A stretch of DNA of 64,000 bases, from the NCBI RefSeq assembly GCF_016745235.1, contig NZ_JAELVM010000002.1, forward strand, positions 186,001-250,000, in the 5' to 3' direction. Source of the stretch: Chryseobacterium endalhagicum. Lineage in GTDB: Bacteria; Bacteroidota; Bacteroidia; Flavobacteriales; Weeksellaceae. The translations under genes were made by a program, and so were the position numbers. The notes beneath the pieces are model-generated. The model was given only the letters and a program-made list of their open reading frames with translations, ran no database searches and was not told the origin of the DNA. This document shows, one piece after another, positions 8,707-18,190 of the stretch (position 1 is its first letter; each line of letters opens with the position of its first letter).

Positions 8707-11130
8707 TTAAAAATTAAAGTTAAGCCTTCCGAAGAAGTAATTTCCCAGTGTTCCCATCTGAACCGGAGCATATTTGAACACTCCATAATAGGAATTCTCA
8801 TAGATCTGCAGGTCAGGAAACACATCAAAGGCATTATTGGCTCCTACGGTCAGATTAATATTTTTCGTTATATCATAGCCTACACTTACGTCTGTAACCA
8901 CTTTAGGCGAAAACTTCTGAACCTTTCCAAATGGGTAGCCGTCTCTTATGACCTGACCAAAATACGTATTTCTCACCATGAAATTGAATTTTCCAACGGC
9001 ATAATTCAATCCGAGCGATGCTTTTGTCTTAGGCGAAAGGGTTTCTATGATATTGATCTGATCCGGTCCGAAGAATTGATCCTGTGTAGGCACCAGCTTT
9101 TCAGGAAAGTGGAAGTCTGTGATCTTGGTTTCCGTATAGTTTCCGGCTAAATTGATGTTTAAATTTCCGCCGCCCAGTTTCAAGTCGTAGGCGATGACCA
9201 GGTCTACTCCTTTGGTTTCCGTATCAATGGCATTGGCAAAAAACCTTCCGCTTTCTACATTGTACGGTTCCAGTCTAGGGTCTGTAATATTGCTGGTAAT
9301 AACAATTCTGTCTTTCACCTTGATCCAGTATCCATCCACAGTAACCGACAGCCTGTTTAGAGGTCTCAATGTAAATCCGGCACTGGCATTCACTGAAGTT
9401 TCCTGCTTCAGCTTATCGAATCCCAGTGCTCTGGCCGCGTCACTGTCATTTCTGAAAATTCCTTTTGTTACAATTCCTGATCCTGAAGTTGAAATATCGG
9501 CATAGGAATTATTAAAATACTGCTGCTGAAGGGATGGCGCTCTGAAACCTGTTCCTATCGCCGCTCTTATTGCATAATTTTTGATAAACTCATACCTCAC
9601 GGCCAGTTTTCCGTTCAGGGTGTTCCCAAAATCTGAATAATTTTCAAATCTTCCGGCAAGGTCTATATTTAATTTTTTATCCAGATCATAAGAAACATCT
9701 GCGTATACTGCCGCTGAATGTCTGGATTTCTTCAGGGCATTATCCGGTGAAAAACCGATAAACGACTGTGATCCTCCATTTGTCCCATCCACTATAGATC
9801 CGGGACCTGCGGGATTTCCATTCACATCATACCTGGTGTAAGAAGCTTCATCTCCAGCTTTGATCTGGTATTGCTCAAAACGGAATTCTCCTCCGAATGC
9901 CACATTAAACTGATTCAAATTTTTAGAAACATCAAGATTTACCGTATTCTGAAGGAAACTGTGAGCTCCCGCATAGAAACCTGTGGGAGATTTTGCACCT
10001 AAAGAAGCATTATTGGTATTATTGACATTATAGTTGAAGGTATTGCTTCCGAATGTATTGCTCAGGTCAACCAGCCAGTTATTAACATTATATTTAGCAC
10101 CAACGGCATAGGAAAAATCGTAGACCTGCGATCCCAGGGAAGCCTGAAAACCGTTTGGGTAAATAGATTCAACCACATTGGATTTTTCACCCGGCAGCCT
10201 TCTGAAACCAAAACCTTTTCCTTCTTTAATGCTGAATCCTCCGAAAGAATAGAGTTTAAAACTTTCACTTAAAGGATATTCGGAATTAAAAAACAGTTGA
10301 GCCTGTCTGATCTGGGCATCCCCGATCTGGAAGTTAAAATCATTGCGGGTAAGCCCTCTTCTGGCCAGTTCCTGATCATCAGCCAGTCTTGCGGCATCAG
10401 GATCAGCCGCAAACGCATAGGCAAAATTGTCTCCGAAAATATCCAGGTCATGATTCTGGGTTCTCGTTGTCTTTCCTCTGTGGCTGAGCTGTAACGAAAG
10501 ATTTACATAGCTGTCCTTTTTTCCAAGAGAAGATCCGTAATTGATTCCAGCCTGATAGGTTTCACCGTCATTTCTTCCACTGATTCCGTAAGAAGCTGAT
10601 GCAGATGCTCCGATATCTTTTTTCAGAATAATATTCACGACTCCGGCAATGGCATCAGAACCGTACTGGGCTGCTGCTCCATCCCTCAATACTTCAATCC
10701 GGTCAATAGCGATCACCGGAATGGTACTGAGATCCGTTCCTACAGATCCGTTTCCTACCGTGTTCTGATAATTCACCAGGGAAGTGGTATGCCTTCTTTT
10801 TCCATTAATAAGAACAAGCACCTGATCTGGCCCCATTCCTCTTAAAGTGACAGGATCAATATGCTCTGTCCCGTCTGAAGCCGATTGTCTCACCGTATTA
10901 AACGACGGAATCACATAGTTCAGAAGATCCTGAACGGTAGTCTGAGGCGCAGATTTCTGCAGTTTTTCTATATTGATAATATCTACAGGAACCGGAGTTT
11001 CCAGCTTTGTTCTTTTTGCATTCCGGTTTCCTACGATCACTACGTCTTCAATCTGGGTTCCTTTTTCCTGCTCCTGGGCACTGACCAAAACTGCTCCCAG
11101 AAGTATAACCGACAGGCTTAATTTTTTCAT
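8707..11130 (-). CDS. TonB-dependent outer-membrane receptor under SAM riboswitch control
   Basis: An 807-residue protein with a signal peptide (MKKLSLSVILLGAVLVSA). A plug domain covers about 25-165, with the classic 'VLVLINGKRRH', 'IDRIEVLRDGAAAQYGSDAIAGVVNIILKK' stretch, and a 22-strand type barrel ends in an aromatic C-terminus (GRLNFNF). The N-terminal carboxypeptidase-like domain of SusC proteins is absent and no SusD gene is near, so this is a classical receptor rather than a glycan system. It imports a scarce ligand across the outer membrane using TonB energy. A SAM-I-type riboswitch in the 5' leader and a permease 8 bases downstream suggest methionine or a related compound. No separate terminator lies between the two genes. 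Confidence 0.93.
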   Translation of the reverse strand: MKKLSLSVILLGAVLVSAQEQEKGTQIEDVVIVGNRNAKRTKLETPVPVDIINIEKLQKSAPQTTVQDLLNYVIPSFNTVRQSASDGTEHIDPVTLRGMGPDQVLVLINGKRRHTTSLVNYQNTVGNGSVGTDLSTIPVIAIDRIEVLRDGAAAQYGSDAIAGVVNIILKKDIGASASASYGISGRNDGETYQAGINYGSSLGKKDSYVNLSLQLSHRGKTTRTQNHDLDIFGDNFAYAFAADPDAARLADDQELARRGLTRNDFNFQIGDAQIRQAQLFFNSEYPLSESFKLYSFGGFSIKEGKGFGFRRLPGEKSNVVESIYPNGFQASLGSQVYDFSYAVGAKYNVNNWLVDLSNTFGSNTFNYNVNNTNNASLGAKSPTGFYAGAHSFLQNTVNLDVSKNLNQFNVAFGGEFRFEQYQIKAGDEASYTRYDVNGNPAGPGSIVDGTNGGSQSFIGFSPDNALKKSRHSAAVYADVSYDLDKKLNIDLAGRFENYSDFGNTLNGKLAVRYEFIKNYAIRAAIGTGFRAPSLQQQYFNNSYADISTSGSGIVTKGIFRNDSDAARALGFDKLKQETSVNASAGFTLRPLNRLSVTVDGYWIKVKDRIVITSNITDPRLEPYNVESGRFFANAIDTETKGVDLVIAYDLKLGGGNLNINLAGNYTETKITDFHFPEKLVPTQDQFFGPDQINIIETLSPKTKASLGLNYAVGKFNFMVRNTYFGQVIRDGYPFGKVQKFSPKVVTDVSVGYDITKNINLTVGANNAFDVFPDLQIYENSYYGVFKYAPVQMGTLGNYFFGRLNFNF

Positions 11131-11228
11131 CTTTGTCTCTGAATTTTAATAAACAATCCTTCCACGGACCTCATCCGCAGCTAAAAAAGACTTCAAGAAA
11201 TGGAATTGTTGTCAGAATATTGACTTTT

Positions 11229-11336
11229 CTCATCTTCCCCTCAACGGGTTGGAATTAGCACCTTTACACTTTTTAGAGCCGTGCAGGTTGCTAAGGTTTC
11301 ATAGGGCCAAATCCCTCCACCTTTCTTGATAAATCT
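11229..11336 (-). ncRNA. SAM-I-type (S-box) riboswitch
   Basis: Read on the minus strand, this leader contains the SAM-I aptamer core in order: TTATCAAGAAAGGTGGAGGG, TGGCCCTATGAAACC, TAGCAACC, a short P3 hairpin closed by GTGCAGG-type pairing, AAAGGTGCTAATTCC and a closing GATGAG. The closing segment pairs with TTTATC to form P1. These are the most conserved parts of Rfam family RF00162. It begins at the predicted transcription start and ends about 100 bases before the receptor ATG. No obvious terminator with a T run follows, so control may act on translation or through a hairpin I could not define. S-adenosylmethionine binding would be expected to switch the genes off. Confidence 0.9.
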
Positions 11337-11340
11337 ACTG

Positions 11341-11371
11341 CAAAAGTAGACTAATCTTTTTAATTGACCAA
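11341..11371 (-). promoter_or_regulatory. Promoter of the riboswitch-receptor-permease unit
   Basis: On the minus strand, TACTTTTG (complement of 11341-11348) fits TAnnTTTG. A TTG (complement of 11369-11371) stands 20 bases upstream as the -33 element. The predicted start falls just before the aptamer. Confidence 0.65.
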
Positions 11372-11526
11372 AAAAGAGGATTACAAGATGATCTTGCAGA
11401 AGTTTTTTAAGTTAACCGCTGATTTCACAGATTTGCACGGATGACTGTGTTGAATTTAACATTATAAAGATTAATTCAGAAGTGAAACGCAGCCTGCTTA
11501 AAACATAAAAATCTGTGGTCAAAAAA
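11372..11526. other. Spacer with degenerate 'cacagatt' motifs
   Basis: Between the receptor promoter and the amylase gene lies about 150 bp without a reading frame. 11415-11447 reads CGCTGATTTCACAGATTTGC followed by ACGGATGAC, a style of spacer seen again near 34055-34155. No promoter is visible here. Confidence 0.35.
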
Positions 11527-11556
11527 ATAAAAAAGGGATAACTTTCATTACCCCTC
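11527..11556 (-). terminator. Probable terminator of the amylase gene
   Basis: On the minus strand GGGTAA and TTATCCC can pair with one bulge and are followed by a T-rich stretch, close after the amylase stop. Confidence 0.5.
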
Positions 11557-11563
11557 CTATCTT

Positions 11564-14401
11564 TTATTTAATAATCATCTTCTGGATTGCAACCCCTGTT
11601 TCAGAGCGGAGATGAACCAGATAAGTTCCCGGCGGATAGCCTGCTTTCAATTCGTAGGTTCCGTTTTCATTGTTTAATTTAAATGAATCCAGTTTTTTGC
11701 CACTCATATCGAAAATAGTGATCTCCCCATTTTTAGCTTTATGATAAATCAATTTGGCGACCCCGTTTTTCACCGGGTTATCAGCAATCTGAAGTGACAG
11801 TTTATGAACTGCATTTACATCAACTGTTGAAAGTGCCCCTGCATAATTTCCGAAAATCCTGAATTCTCCCGGCTGCAGCATAATCGGAGTTGTTGTAGAG
11901 GCAAAATTTGAGATAGAATTATCCATTAAGTTCTGCCACTGCCCCGCATAAGGAAAGTAAGGAACCACATTCTGGGCAGCCGTTGTATAATTAGCTAAAA
12001 CCACGACATTCTTCATTCCGCTGATTGAAGGATCATAAACATAAATCCTGGTAATCAATCCATTCGGATCATTCGTAAGATTGTTGGATTCAATACTGTA
12101 TGTTTTTGATTTGAAAACCTGATGGGCATTTCTGATGTTGATTATTTTAGCCCAGGTATCATAAATGGCTTTTCTGTTCGCATTGGTATCATATCCTAAA
12201 GTAAAGGCAACAGGCTTTTCATCGGTACGGCATCCGCTGTTGATGGAACCGTCCGCACATCTGTTGATACTGAATTCATAGCCAAGCTCGCCAAACTGCC
12301 AGATCATTTTCGGACCAGGAATGGTGAAAAATGTGGCACCGAAGGTTTTCATTCTCTCAAGGGCTGTATTCAGATTTGTTATGTTGTAGCTTCCGTTAAC
12401 GGCTCCGTAAGCAAGATTTTTAAACATCAGTCTTTCTTCATCGTGGCTTTCTCCATATCCTACCGCATGCATATTGGTAAATCCGTGAAGGGAGTGGTTC
12501 ATTCTGTCATAATTGCTGTTATCCACATACCCCATCGTGTTTTGATTGTAAGGCTCGGTCTGTTTATTCCAGAGCATTACTCCTTTTCCTTCTGCAACTC
12601 TGTAATTTGCCCATTGCTGTTCTTCCGCATCTGTTCCCAAATGCTCAAAGATCATATAAGAATTGGGATCTATGGCCCATTGTCTGTCCGCATAATGTTT
12701 CAGAATATCTACTCTGTCCTGCTGATAGGCATTGGTACAGCTTTCATCATTTTCAGAGCAGTTTTGGGTAAATCCTTTGGTCAAATCCCATCGGAATCCA
12801 TCGATATGATATTCCGTAAGCCACTGCTGAAGGCTTCTTTCAACGTAATATTGCGTTGAAGGACTGCTGTGGTTAAAATCATTAAACACATTGTACGAGT
12901 GCTTGGGAACCTGGTTGAAATAAGGATTGTTAGCAGCAATATCTCCGAAACCATCTCCATCCGGATCAATATTCCAAAGTCTGGCCAGTGGTGAACGGCC
13001 CGTTGCATGGTTGAATGCAATATCTAAAATCACAGCGATCCCGTTCTGATGACACATATCTACAAATTCTTTGAATTTTTCAGGAGTTCCGTACGCTTTA
13101 TCCAGTGCGTAATGGAAGGAAGTATTATAACCCCATGACAGATTTCCTTCAAATTCCATGATGGGAAGCAGCTCAATTGCGTTGATATTTAAATTCTTCA
13201 GGTAAGCTATTTTGTTGATCAGCGACTGCCAGTTTTTTTCCTGGGTAAAATCTCTCAGCAGCAATTCATAAACCACCAGATTTTCTTTAGCCGGTCTCTG
13301 AAAATTCGTCACCTGCCAGCTGTAAGGTACCTGTCCGGTTTTGATTGTAGAAACCTCAAAACTCTGACCCGCAGGAAACGGCGGCAAATTCGGATAGGTT
13401 GAAGCCGAGATCCACTGATCATCATATGACGAAAGTATCTGCGGTGAATACGGATCGGCCACAATTTTCAGATCATTTGTTCTGTACTGGAAGGTATACA
13501 GCTGCTGAGGAGTCAGTCCGGTCAGCTCAATCCAGTAAAGGTCCGGATTTGTGATATCTCTTTTCATCAAATAGGTATCGTTTACCGTCCAGTTATTAAA
13601 ACTTCCGATGACATGAACGAAGTTTTTATGCGGCGCGTACAGAGCAAGGCCTGCTTTTGTGGGGTCTGCAGGATCGTAATTAATTCCCTGACGGATCCAG
13701 CCAGGAACCGCTTCTGAAATTACCGTTCTTGGCGTCTGCAGCATAAATGTGACATTCCTTGAATTGGAATTTGCATCTGTTGCAATCAGTTCCATATTAG
13801 CATCCTGGGTTACTGTATAGCTGTAATTATAGGATTGTGAAGGCGTCACTGTGGAATTGATTGCCGTTCCGTTAGCCTTCAGCTGAAAGGTGGCATCAAC
13901 ATTTGTTGTCGCCGTGATATTAATTGAATTTCCTACAGGGACCGTCGTAAGACTGTTTGCCAGCGGATTGGTCAGATTCAGATTTAAAATACCGACATTG
14001 ACAAAAATATCCGGCGAGGTCTGATGCGAACCCGTTTTATCTTTTAACAGGAAACCAAATCTTCCGATTCCCGTTCTTCCGTAGAAAGTTGTTGGGGTAA
14101 ACGTTAAAGAATAAGTGTCAGTTCCCGAATTATAATTAAGTTTATTAAGCTCATTGGAATTGTTCCAGCTTCCATTGGTAGGGCAATCCTGACTGCTCTG
14201 ATAGTTGGTATCAAAAGACCACGACCAGATATACACGGCATTGTTGGAGACACCCCATGCTGTTTCATCAATCTGATTCCCTGGAACTGTTAATGTTATA
14301 GCATCAGTTTCATTGAATGGGTTGGGCGTTATGGTATAGTTGATCTGCCCGAAAACAAGTGCGGCAACAAACAGATAAACAAGAGAATAAAACTTTTTCA
14401 T
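11564..14401 (-). CDS. Secreted GH13 alpha-amylase family enzyme with T9SS sorting domain
   Basis: A 945-residue exported glucan-active enzyme. The order is signal peptide (1-18), starch-binding/E-set-like beta domains (about 20-230), a CBM48-like domain with GSFNNW (266-271), a GH13 TIM barrel (about 370-780), a C-terminal beta domain, and a T9SS type A sorting domain (about 860-945) ending in 'YLVHLRSETGVAIQKMIIK'. GH13 regions are all present: DIAFNH (460-465), GFRWD with nucleophile Asp539, MIFEHLG with acid/base Glu586, and GESHDEE with Asp654. Starch, glycogen or maltodextrin is the expected substrate. It is secreted outside the cell or held on the surface. A terminator follows. It is not next to a SusCD pair, so it acts as a lone exoenzyme. 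Confidence 0.94.
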   Translation of the reverse strand: MKKFYSLVYLFVAALVFGQINYTITPNPFNETDAITLTVPGNQIDETAWGVSNNAVYIWSWSFDTNYQSSQDCPTNGSWNNSNELNKLNYNSGTDTYSLTFTPTTFYGRTGIGRFGFLLKDKTGSHQTSPDIFVNVGILNLNLTNPLANSLTTVPVGNSINITATTNVDATFQLKANGTAINSTVTPSQSYNYSYTVTQDANMELIATDANSNSRNVTFMLQTPRTVISEAVPGWIRQGINYDPADPTKAGLALYAPHKNFVHVIGSFNNWTVNDTYLMKRDITNPDLYWIELTGLTPQQLYTFQYRTNDLKIVADPYSPQILSSYDDQWISASTYPNLPPFPAGQSFEVSTIKTGQVPYSWQVTNFQRPAKENLVVYELLLRDFTQEKNWQSLINKIAYLKNLNINAIELLPIMEFEGNLSWGYNTSFHYALDKAYGTPEKFKEFVDMCHQNGIAVILDIAFNHATGRSPLARLWNIDPDGDGFGDIAANNPYFNQVPKHSYNVFNDFNHSSPSTQYYVERSLQQWLTEYHIDGFRWDLTKGFTQNCSENDESCTNAYQQDRVDILKHYADRQWAIDPNSYMIFEHLGTDAEEQQWANYRVAEGKGVMLWNKQTEPYNQNTMGYVDNSNYDRMNHSLHGFTNMHAVGYGESHDEERLMFKNLAYGAVNGSYNITNLNTALERMKTFGATFFTIPGPKMIWQFGELGYEFSINRCADGSINSGCRTDEKPVAFTLGYDTNANRKAIYDTWAKIINIRNAHQVFKSKTYSIESNNLTNDPNGLITRIYVYDPSISGMKNVVVLANYTTAAQNVVPYFPYAGQWQNLMDNSISNFASTTTPIMLQPGEFRIFGNYAGALSTVDVNAVHKLSLQIADNPVKNGVAKLIYHKAKNGEITIFDMSGKKLDSFKLNNENGTYELKAGYPPGTYLVHLRSETGVAIQKMIIK

Positions 14402-14477
14402 TTATTTATTTTTATCGAATATAGGATTTATTTTCTTTTTTATACTTCATTTTAAAGTGAAAAATCAATACAAAAAA

Positions 14478-14508
14478 GGCTCATGAAGAAATTTTCACAA
14501 GCCTTTCC
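14478..14508 (-). terminator. Hairpin between amylase and FISUMP genes
   Basis: AAAGGCT and AGCCTTT pair across an imperfect stem (about 14475-14508), with a T run on the minus strand. It lies downstream of the FISUMP gene and upstream of the amylase start, and is a second barrier to read-through. Confidence 0.6.
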
Positions 14509-14566
14509 GATAAAAGTAATTATAATGAACTATTTTTTTATTTGTTGTATTTATCCTGAACAACAA

Positions 14567-14587
14567 AGGGCTTTCCTAAAAAAGCCC
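14567..14587 (-). terminator. Rho-independent terminator of FISUMP gene
   Basis: On the minus strand GGGCTTT/AAAGCCC pairs around a 6-base loop and is followed by TTTGTTG, about 27 bases after the stop codon. Confidence 0.7.
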
Positions 14588-14613
14588 CCGCTGATCAATC
14601 AAACGTATCGGGA

Positions 14614-16692
14614 CTAGTTTTTAATCAATTTCTTAGAAAAAATCTGTCCGTTCTTTAACTTTAATTCTACAATATAAATTCCATTGGGAAGTCCGTTCAT
14701 ATTGATCTGGTTATTTGAAAACTGCATATTATTCAGCCTCTGCCCTACCATATTGATCACGCTGATGCTCTCAATCAGTGAATCCGATTTCACATTAACA
14801 ATACCGCTTGTCGGGTTTGGATAGATGCTTGTGGTCTCCGTATTTCTGATAATATCTGAAGTTCCCAGTGCAGATGCCGTTTTAATACATCTTACTGCGG
14901 AACCCTGTCCTCTCATTGCTCCCGCAGAAGGATTGGCAATGGTAGAACCAATGTATAAGTATTTTCCTCCTAAGCCTGATGTGTCTGAGCTCCAGAAGTA
15001 TCCTCTTTGCCCTGTAAAGGTAAGGGCACCGCTTGAAGAGCTTCTGTACCCTGATGCAGGAAGTTTCAGACGGCTGTTATACGCTGTTCCCGGATTTGCT
15101 ATATTTTCTGAACTTACAATACCAGCCCATTCCGCCTGGGAAGGCATTTTCCAGCCCTGCCCCAAAGCACGGCAAGGATCTGCTCCTACTGTACCTGAAA
15201 TATTGGCCGGACTCGTGGCCGTCCATTTATCGGTAGATGCGAAAACATCCCACCATGAAGCTGAACCTATGATAAAGGCATTTGAACCAGCCAATCCATC
15301 CGGTGAGTTCGGCGATGTAGGTGCTGCCGTAGCCGAATTTCTAAGCTGGTGACCGTCATCCCATCTTCCCCACTGGAAAAGATCTCCGTAAGAAGTGTCA
15401 TCGCCTAATGAAGTGGCTACCCCAGAGCTTCCGAGATTCTGCTGCAGCCAGATGTTTCCGTCCCCGCCTCTTACCGTTGCATAGGTTACCTGCTGCCCCT
15501 GATACGTGAACGTGACACAACCGGTATCTCCCGGGTTACTTCCCGGATCTGTATTCGTACAGCCTGGCGGAACTCCGTCCAAAGGAATTCTTTTCACCCT
15601 GGTAACGTCTTCTGAGTAAGCCAGTACGAGGTAATTATTAGTGCGGTCTATAGCCAGATCATTAAATTTGGCTTCCCCTGCGGAAATAAAATCTCCTCCT
15701 AAAGTGATCCAGTTTTGGGTAGCGGCATCAAATTTATAAGCCGTATTTCTGAACAGATTATCATTTTCAAAACGGCTGGCGACTACATACGGCTGGCCTG
15801 CCTTGGTAACGGTAATGGCTACATGCTGAACTCTTCCGCTTGAAAAATTAGCCTGACCAACCTGTATCCACGCTGTTCCGTCAAATTTCTTGACATTCAG
15901 TTTCTGTTCGTTGGCAGAACTGGAAACGTAAGCAACATAAAGATTGTTATTCCCGTCGATAGCAATATCCGATGTGTACTGTTCTGATGAAGAAGCAGCA
16001 TCCACAATGCTTCCTCCTACCAGCGTCCAGGTATCGGTAGATGCAGCAGAAGTACTGTTCTGGTATACTCTTACGCCCGCAGAAACATTACAGGTATAGA
16101 CTCTTTCATTCGTTCCGATCACCAATTCGGCAAAGGAAGCCCCGTTTGAAAAGCCTGTATTTCCTACCTGTTCCCATGCTCCGTTTACAAAACGCTGCAC
16201 GGTTCCTGAGTTCTGACCTCCAAACGTAAATAAAGTATTGGAAGGAGAAACCGCAGATGCATGATAATTGGCAGAAGATTCTGTAGCTTTTGGAAGCTGT
16301 GACCATGAAATTCCGTTAAACTGGTGAACAGCAATTCCGGTCCCCGGATATCCAACCTGATGGGTATAAAAAATATTTCCGGTCCCGTCGAGAGATAGAG
16401 AATTAAAAGTAGCAGTGCCCTCCGTTATTCCGGGAGATCCTCCTACATAAGACCATGAATTTCCGTTGAATTTCTGTACAGAGCCTTTCGAAACAGAAGT
16501 ATCATAATAAGAAAGATAATAATTTCCTGTCTGATCCACTACCAGATTATTATAGCTGCTTCCTCCTGCGGAAACTCCCTGCGCACCTCCTACATCCTCC
16601 CATTGCTGGGCATATAGATAACTTCCTGCAATGGTGAGCAAGGCTAAACCGGCTCCTATTTTACGCATCACAAAATGTAAATTTTGAAACAT
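14614..16692 (-). CDS. T9SS-exported protein with beta-propeller-like repeats and FISUMP domain
   Basis: A 692-residue secreted protein. A signal peptide is present (ATG at 16692, or the internal ATG at 16668, which would leave MRKIGAGLALLTIAG). Residues 30-370 form repeats of about 55 residues with the 'W..VGG..IS.G...F..LAID..N.LYV.Y' pattern, likely a propeller. Residues 390-610 match the FISUMP domain, a C-type-lectin-like fold, with 'WLQQNLG', 'GDLFQWGRWDDGH' and 'GQGWKMPSQAEW'. The last 80 residues are a T9SS sorting domain ('SIYPNPTSGIVNVKSD' to 'KLIKN'). The function is probably adhesion or binding at the cell surface; no catalytic site is visible. Confidence 0.88.
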   Translation of the reverse strand: MFQNLHFVMRKIGAGLALLTIAGSYLYAQQWEDVGGAQGVSAGGSSYNNLVVDQTGNYYLSYYDTSVSKGSVQKFNGNSWSYVGGSPGITEGTATFNSLSLDGTGNIFYTHQVGYPGTGIAVHQFNGISWSQLPKATESSANYHASAVSPSNTLFTFGGQNSGTVQRFVNGAWEQVGNTGFSNGASFAELVIGTNERVYTCNVSAGVRVYQNSTSAASTDTWTLVGGSIVDAASSSEQYTSDIAIDGNNNLYVAYVSSSANEQKLNVKKFDGTAWIQVGQANFSSGRVQHVAITVTKAGQPYVVASRFENDNLFRNTAYKFDAATQNWITLGGDFISAGEAKFNDLAIDRTNNYLVLAYSEDVTRVKRIPLDGVPPGCTNTDPGSNPGDTGCVTFTYQGQQVTYATVRGGDGNIWLQQNLGSSGVATSLGDDTSYGDLFQWGRWDDGHQLRNSATAAPTSPNSPDGLAGSNAFIIGSASWWDVFASTDKWTATSPANISGTVGADPCRALGQGWKMPSQAEWAGIVSSENIANPGTAYNSRLKLPASGYRSSSSGALTFTGQRGYFWSSDTSGLGGKYLYIGSTIANPSAGAMRGQGSAVRCIKTASALGTSDIIRNTETTSIYPNPTSGIVNVKSDSLIESISVINMVGQRLNNMQFSNNQINMNGLPNGIYIVELKLKNGQIFSKKLIKN

Positions 16693-16822
16693 ATTTAATA
16701 TTATTTTTAATTATTCTAAATTTAATTTAATTTTGCGCAAAATTACCCCACATTATTAACCGTGAGTTATCATTTTCAAACTTTCTGTTATCCGGTGTAA
16801 GGGTTTTATTTCAAATTGTACC

Positions 16823-17713
16823 ATGCCCGTAAAAACATTTCCTATGAAGAATCTCTCCAGGAGCGGATTGCTGTTCAGTTCCGACCATATCAAGATCATC
16901 ATGCAGGAAGACCAGCAGCCTGAAAAGTTTTCAAGACTGCATATGATTGAAAGTAAGGCCAGTTTCAGCCTTCTTTTCCTGCTGAGTCCCAATATCAGGC
17001 TGGAAGCCAATGACTGTGATACGAAATTCCTGTTCAGGAAGAACCAGTACATTCTTCATTATTCCTCACAGGAGAGTACGGCAGAGCTTTGGTCGGAAAA
17101 TCAGGAAACCATAAGGTATTTTCAGATCCAGATCAATTACCAGTATATTTTCAACCTCATCGATCCGGAATCCAGCAAAGAGAATGCAGATATTCTGGAA
17201 AATATGATCAGGAATAATTATATTTTCCTCCATAAGAAAACACCGCCGTATATGACTGTGGAAATGCATATGATCTTAAATGAACTGATCAGTGATTCTA
17301 AAAAAGGGATGATGCAGAGATTATTTGTGGAAGCGAAAATTATTAAGCTCCTCATTCTTATTTTTGAACAGTTCAATGAAAAAAATACGGTGCAGGCTGA
17401 ACCCGGAACGTCTTATGTGGTGAAGAAATTCATTGATGAAAATTACCACAAAAATATCCGTGCGGAAGATATGGGAAAACTTACGGGGATTAATCAGAAT
17501 AAAATCAGGAAAGAATTTAAGGCTCAGTATCAGAGAACTGTGGCAGATTATATGCTGGAACTGAGAATGCTGAAGGCGAAGAAAATGATTATTGATCAGG
17601 ATATTATGATCAAAGAAATCGCTATTGAATGCGGCTATGAATATGTGCAGAATTTCACCCGGGCTTTTAAGAAAAAATTCGGAGTTTCGCCGGAAAAGCT
17701 GAGAAAAGGGTAA
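16823..17713 (+). CDS. AraC family transcriptional regulator
   Basis: A 296-residue regulator with a variable N-terminal domain (1-185), no membrane segment, and an AraC-type double helix-turn-helix at about 195-296. The second HTH is well conserved: 'IKEIAIECGYEYVQNFTRAFKKKFGVSPEKLRKG'. It is divergent from the FISUMP gene with 130 bp between the start codons, so it might control that gene; this is suggested only by position. The N-terminal domain does not resemble a cupin closely and the inducer is unknown. The first ATG is used. Confidence 0.9.
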   Translation: MPVKTFPMKNLSRSGLLFSSDHIKIIMQEDQQPEKFSRLHMIESKASFSLLFLLSPNIRLEANDCDTKFLFRKNQYILHYSSQESTAELWSENQETIRYFQIQINYQYIFNLIDPESSKENADILENMIRNNYIFLHKKTPPYMTVEMHMILNELISDSKKGMMQRLFVEAKIIKLLILIFEQFNEKNTVQAEPGTSYVVKKFIDENYHKNIRAEDMGKLTGINQNKIRKEFKAQYQRTVADYMLELRMLKAKKMIIDQDIMIKEIAIECGYEYVQNFTRAFKKKFGVSPEKLRKG

Positions 17714-17721
17714 TAATAGAA

Positions 17722-17747
17722 AAACCGCCTAAAAAATTAAGCGGTTT
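17722..17747. terminator. Bidirectional hairpin terminator
   Basis: AAACCGC (17722-17728) pairs with GCGGTTT (17741-17747). The minus strand continues with TTTTTCT. It separates the AraC gene from the convergent small membrane protein. Confidence 0.65.
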
Positions 17748-17811
17748 ATATATGTTGTTTTGCTTTGATATTACTTTTCCAGAATTAAGGTGAAAAAGCA
17801 ATGACAACTCA

Positions 17812-18096
17812 TTAATGATGATGTCCGTGATCGTGTAGGAAAGGTCCGTTTCCTTTTGGCTGGCTGAATACTACTTCTACACCTTCCTGCTCATTAAGCT
17901 CTTTTCTTCTGATATCTTCAGGATCAAAAGGTTTTATTTTTCCGAAATATTCTTTCAGACCTTCAGTTAACCACATTGGGATTACCAATCCGAAGAACAT
18001 GAAGATACACCAGAACCCTACTAAGAACATTATAATAAAGTATACAGTCCAAAGGAACTGGTAGAACGGCCAAAATGCTGATAAAATCGTTATCAT
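17812..18096 (-). CDS. Small membrane protein with His-rich tail
   Basis: A 94-residue protein when started at the ATG at 18096; a longer frame would need a GTG at 18144. Two hydrophobic helices ('FWPFYQFLWTVYFIIMFLVGFW', 'IFMFFGLVIPMWL') are followed by a charged cytoplasmic or periplasmic segment. It ends in HDHGHHH, a possible metal-binding cluster. It is 94 bases downstream of the class I fumarase on the same strand, so co-transcription is possible. I do not recognise a named family. The tail residues are seen directly; any role in metal handling is a guess. Confidence 0.7.
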   Translation of the reverse strand: MITILSAFWPFYQFLWTVYFIIMFLVGFWCIFMFFGLVIPMWLTEGLKEYFGKIKPFDPEDIRRKELNEQEGVEVVFSQPKGNGPFLHDHGHHH

Positions 18097-18190
18097 TTCT
18101 CTTAAAGATTTTAGGCAAAAATAGGACTTTTTTGTTTTGTACACAAAAGATACAAGCCCTATTTTTTAATTTATTTTGATTTTAAACTAA

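Noticed and set aside
12517..12525. TTATCCACA, an exact DnaA box inside the amylase gene
   Set aside because: It is a single box inside a coding region with no cluster around it; it is expected by chance over 64 kb.
14614..16692. FISUMP and DUF6273 C-type-lectin folds suggested a diversity-generating retroelement
   Set aside because: No reverse transcriptase, template repeat or accessory gene was seen anywhere in the window, and the C-termini show no repeated copy nearby.
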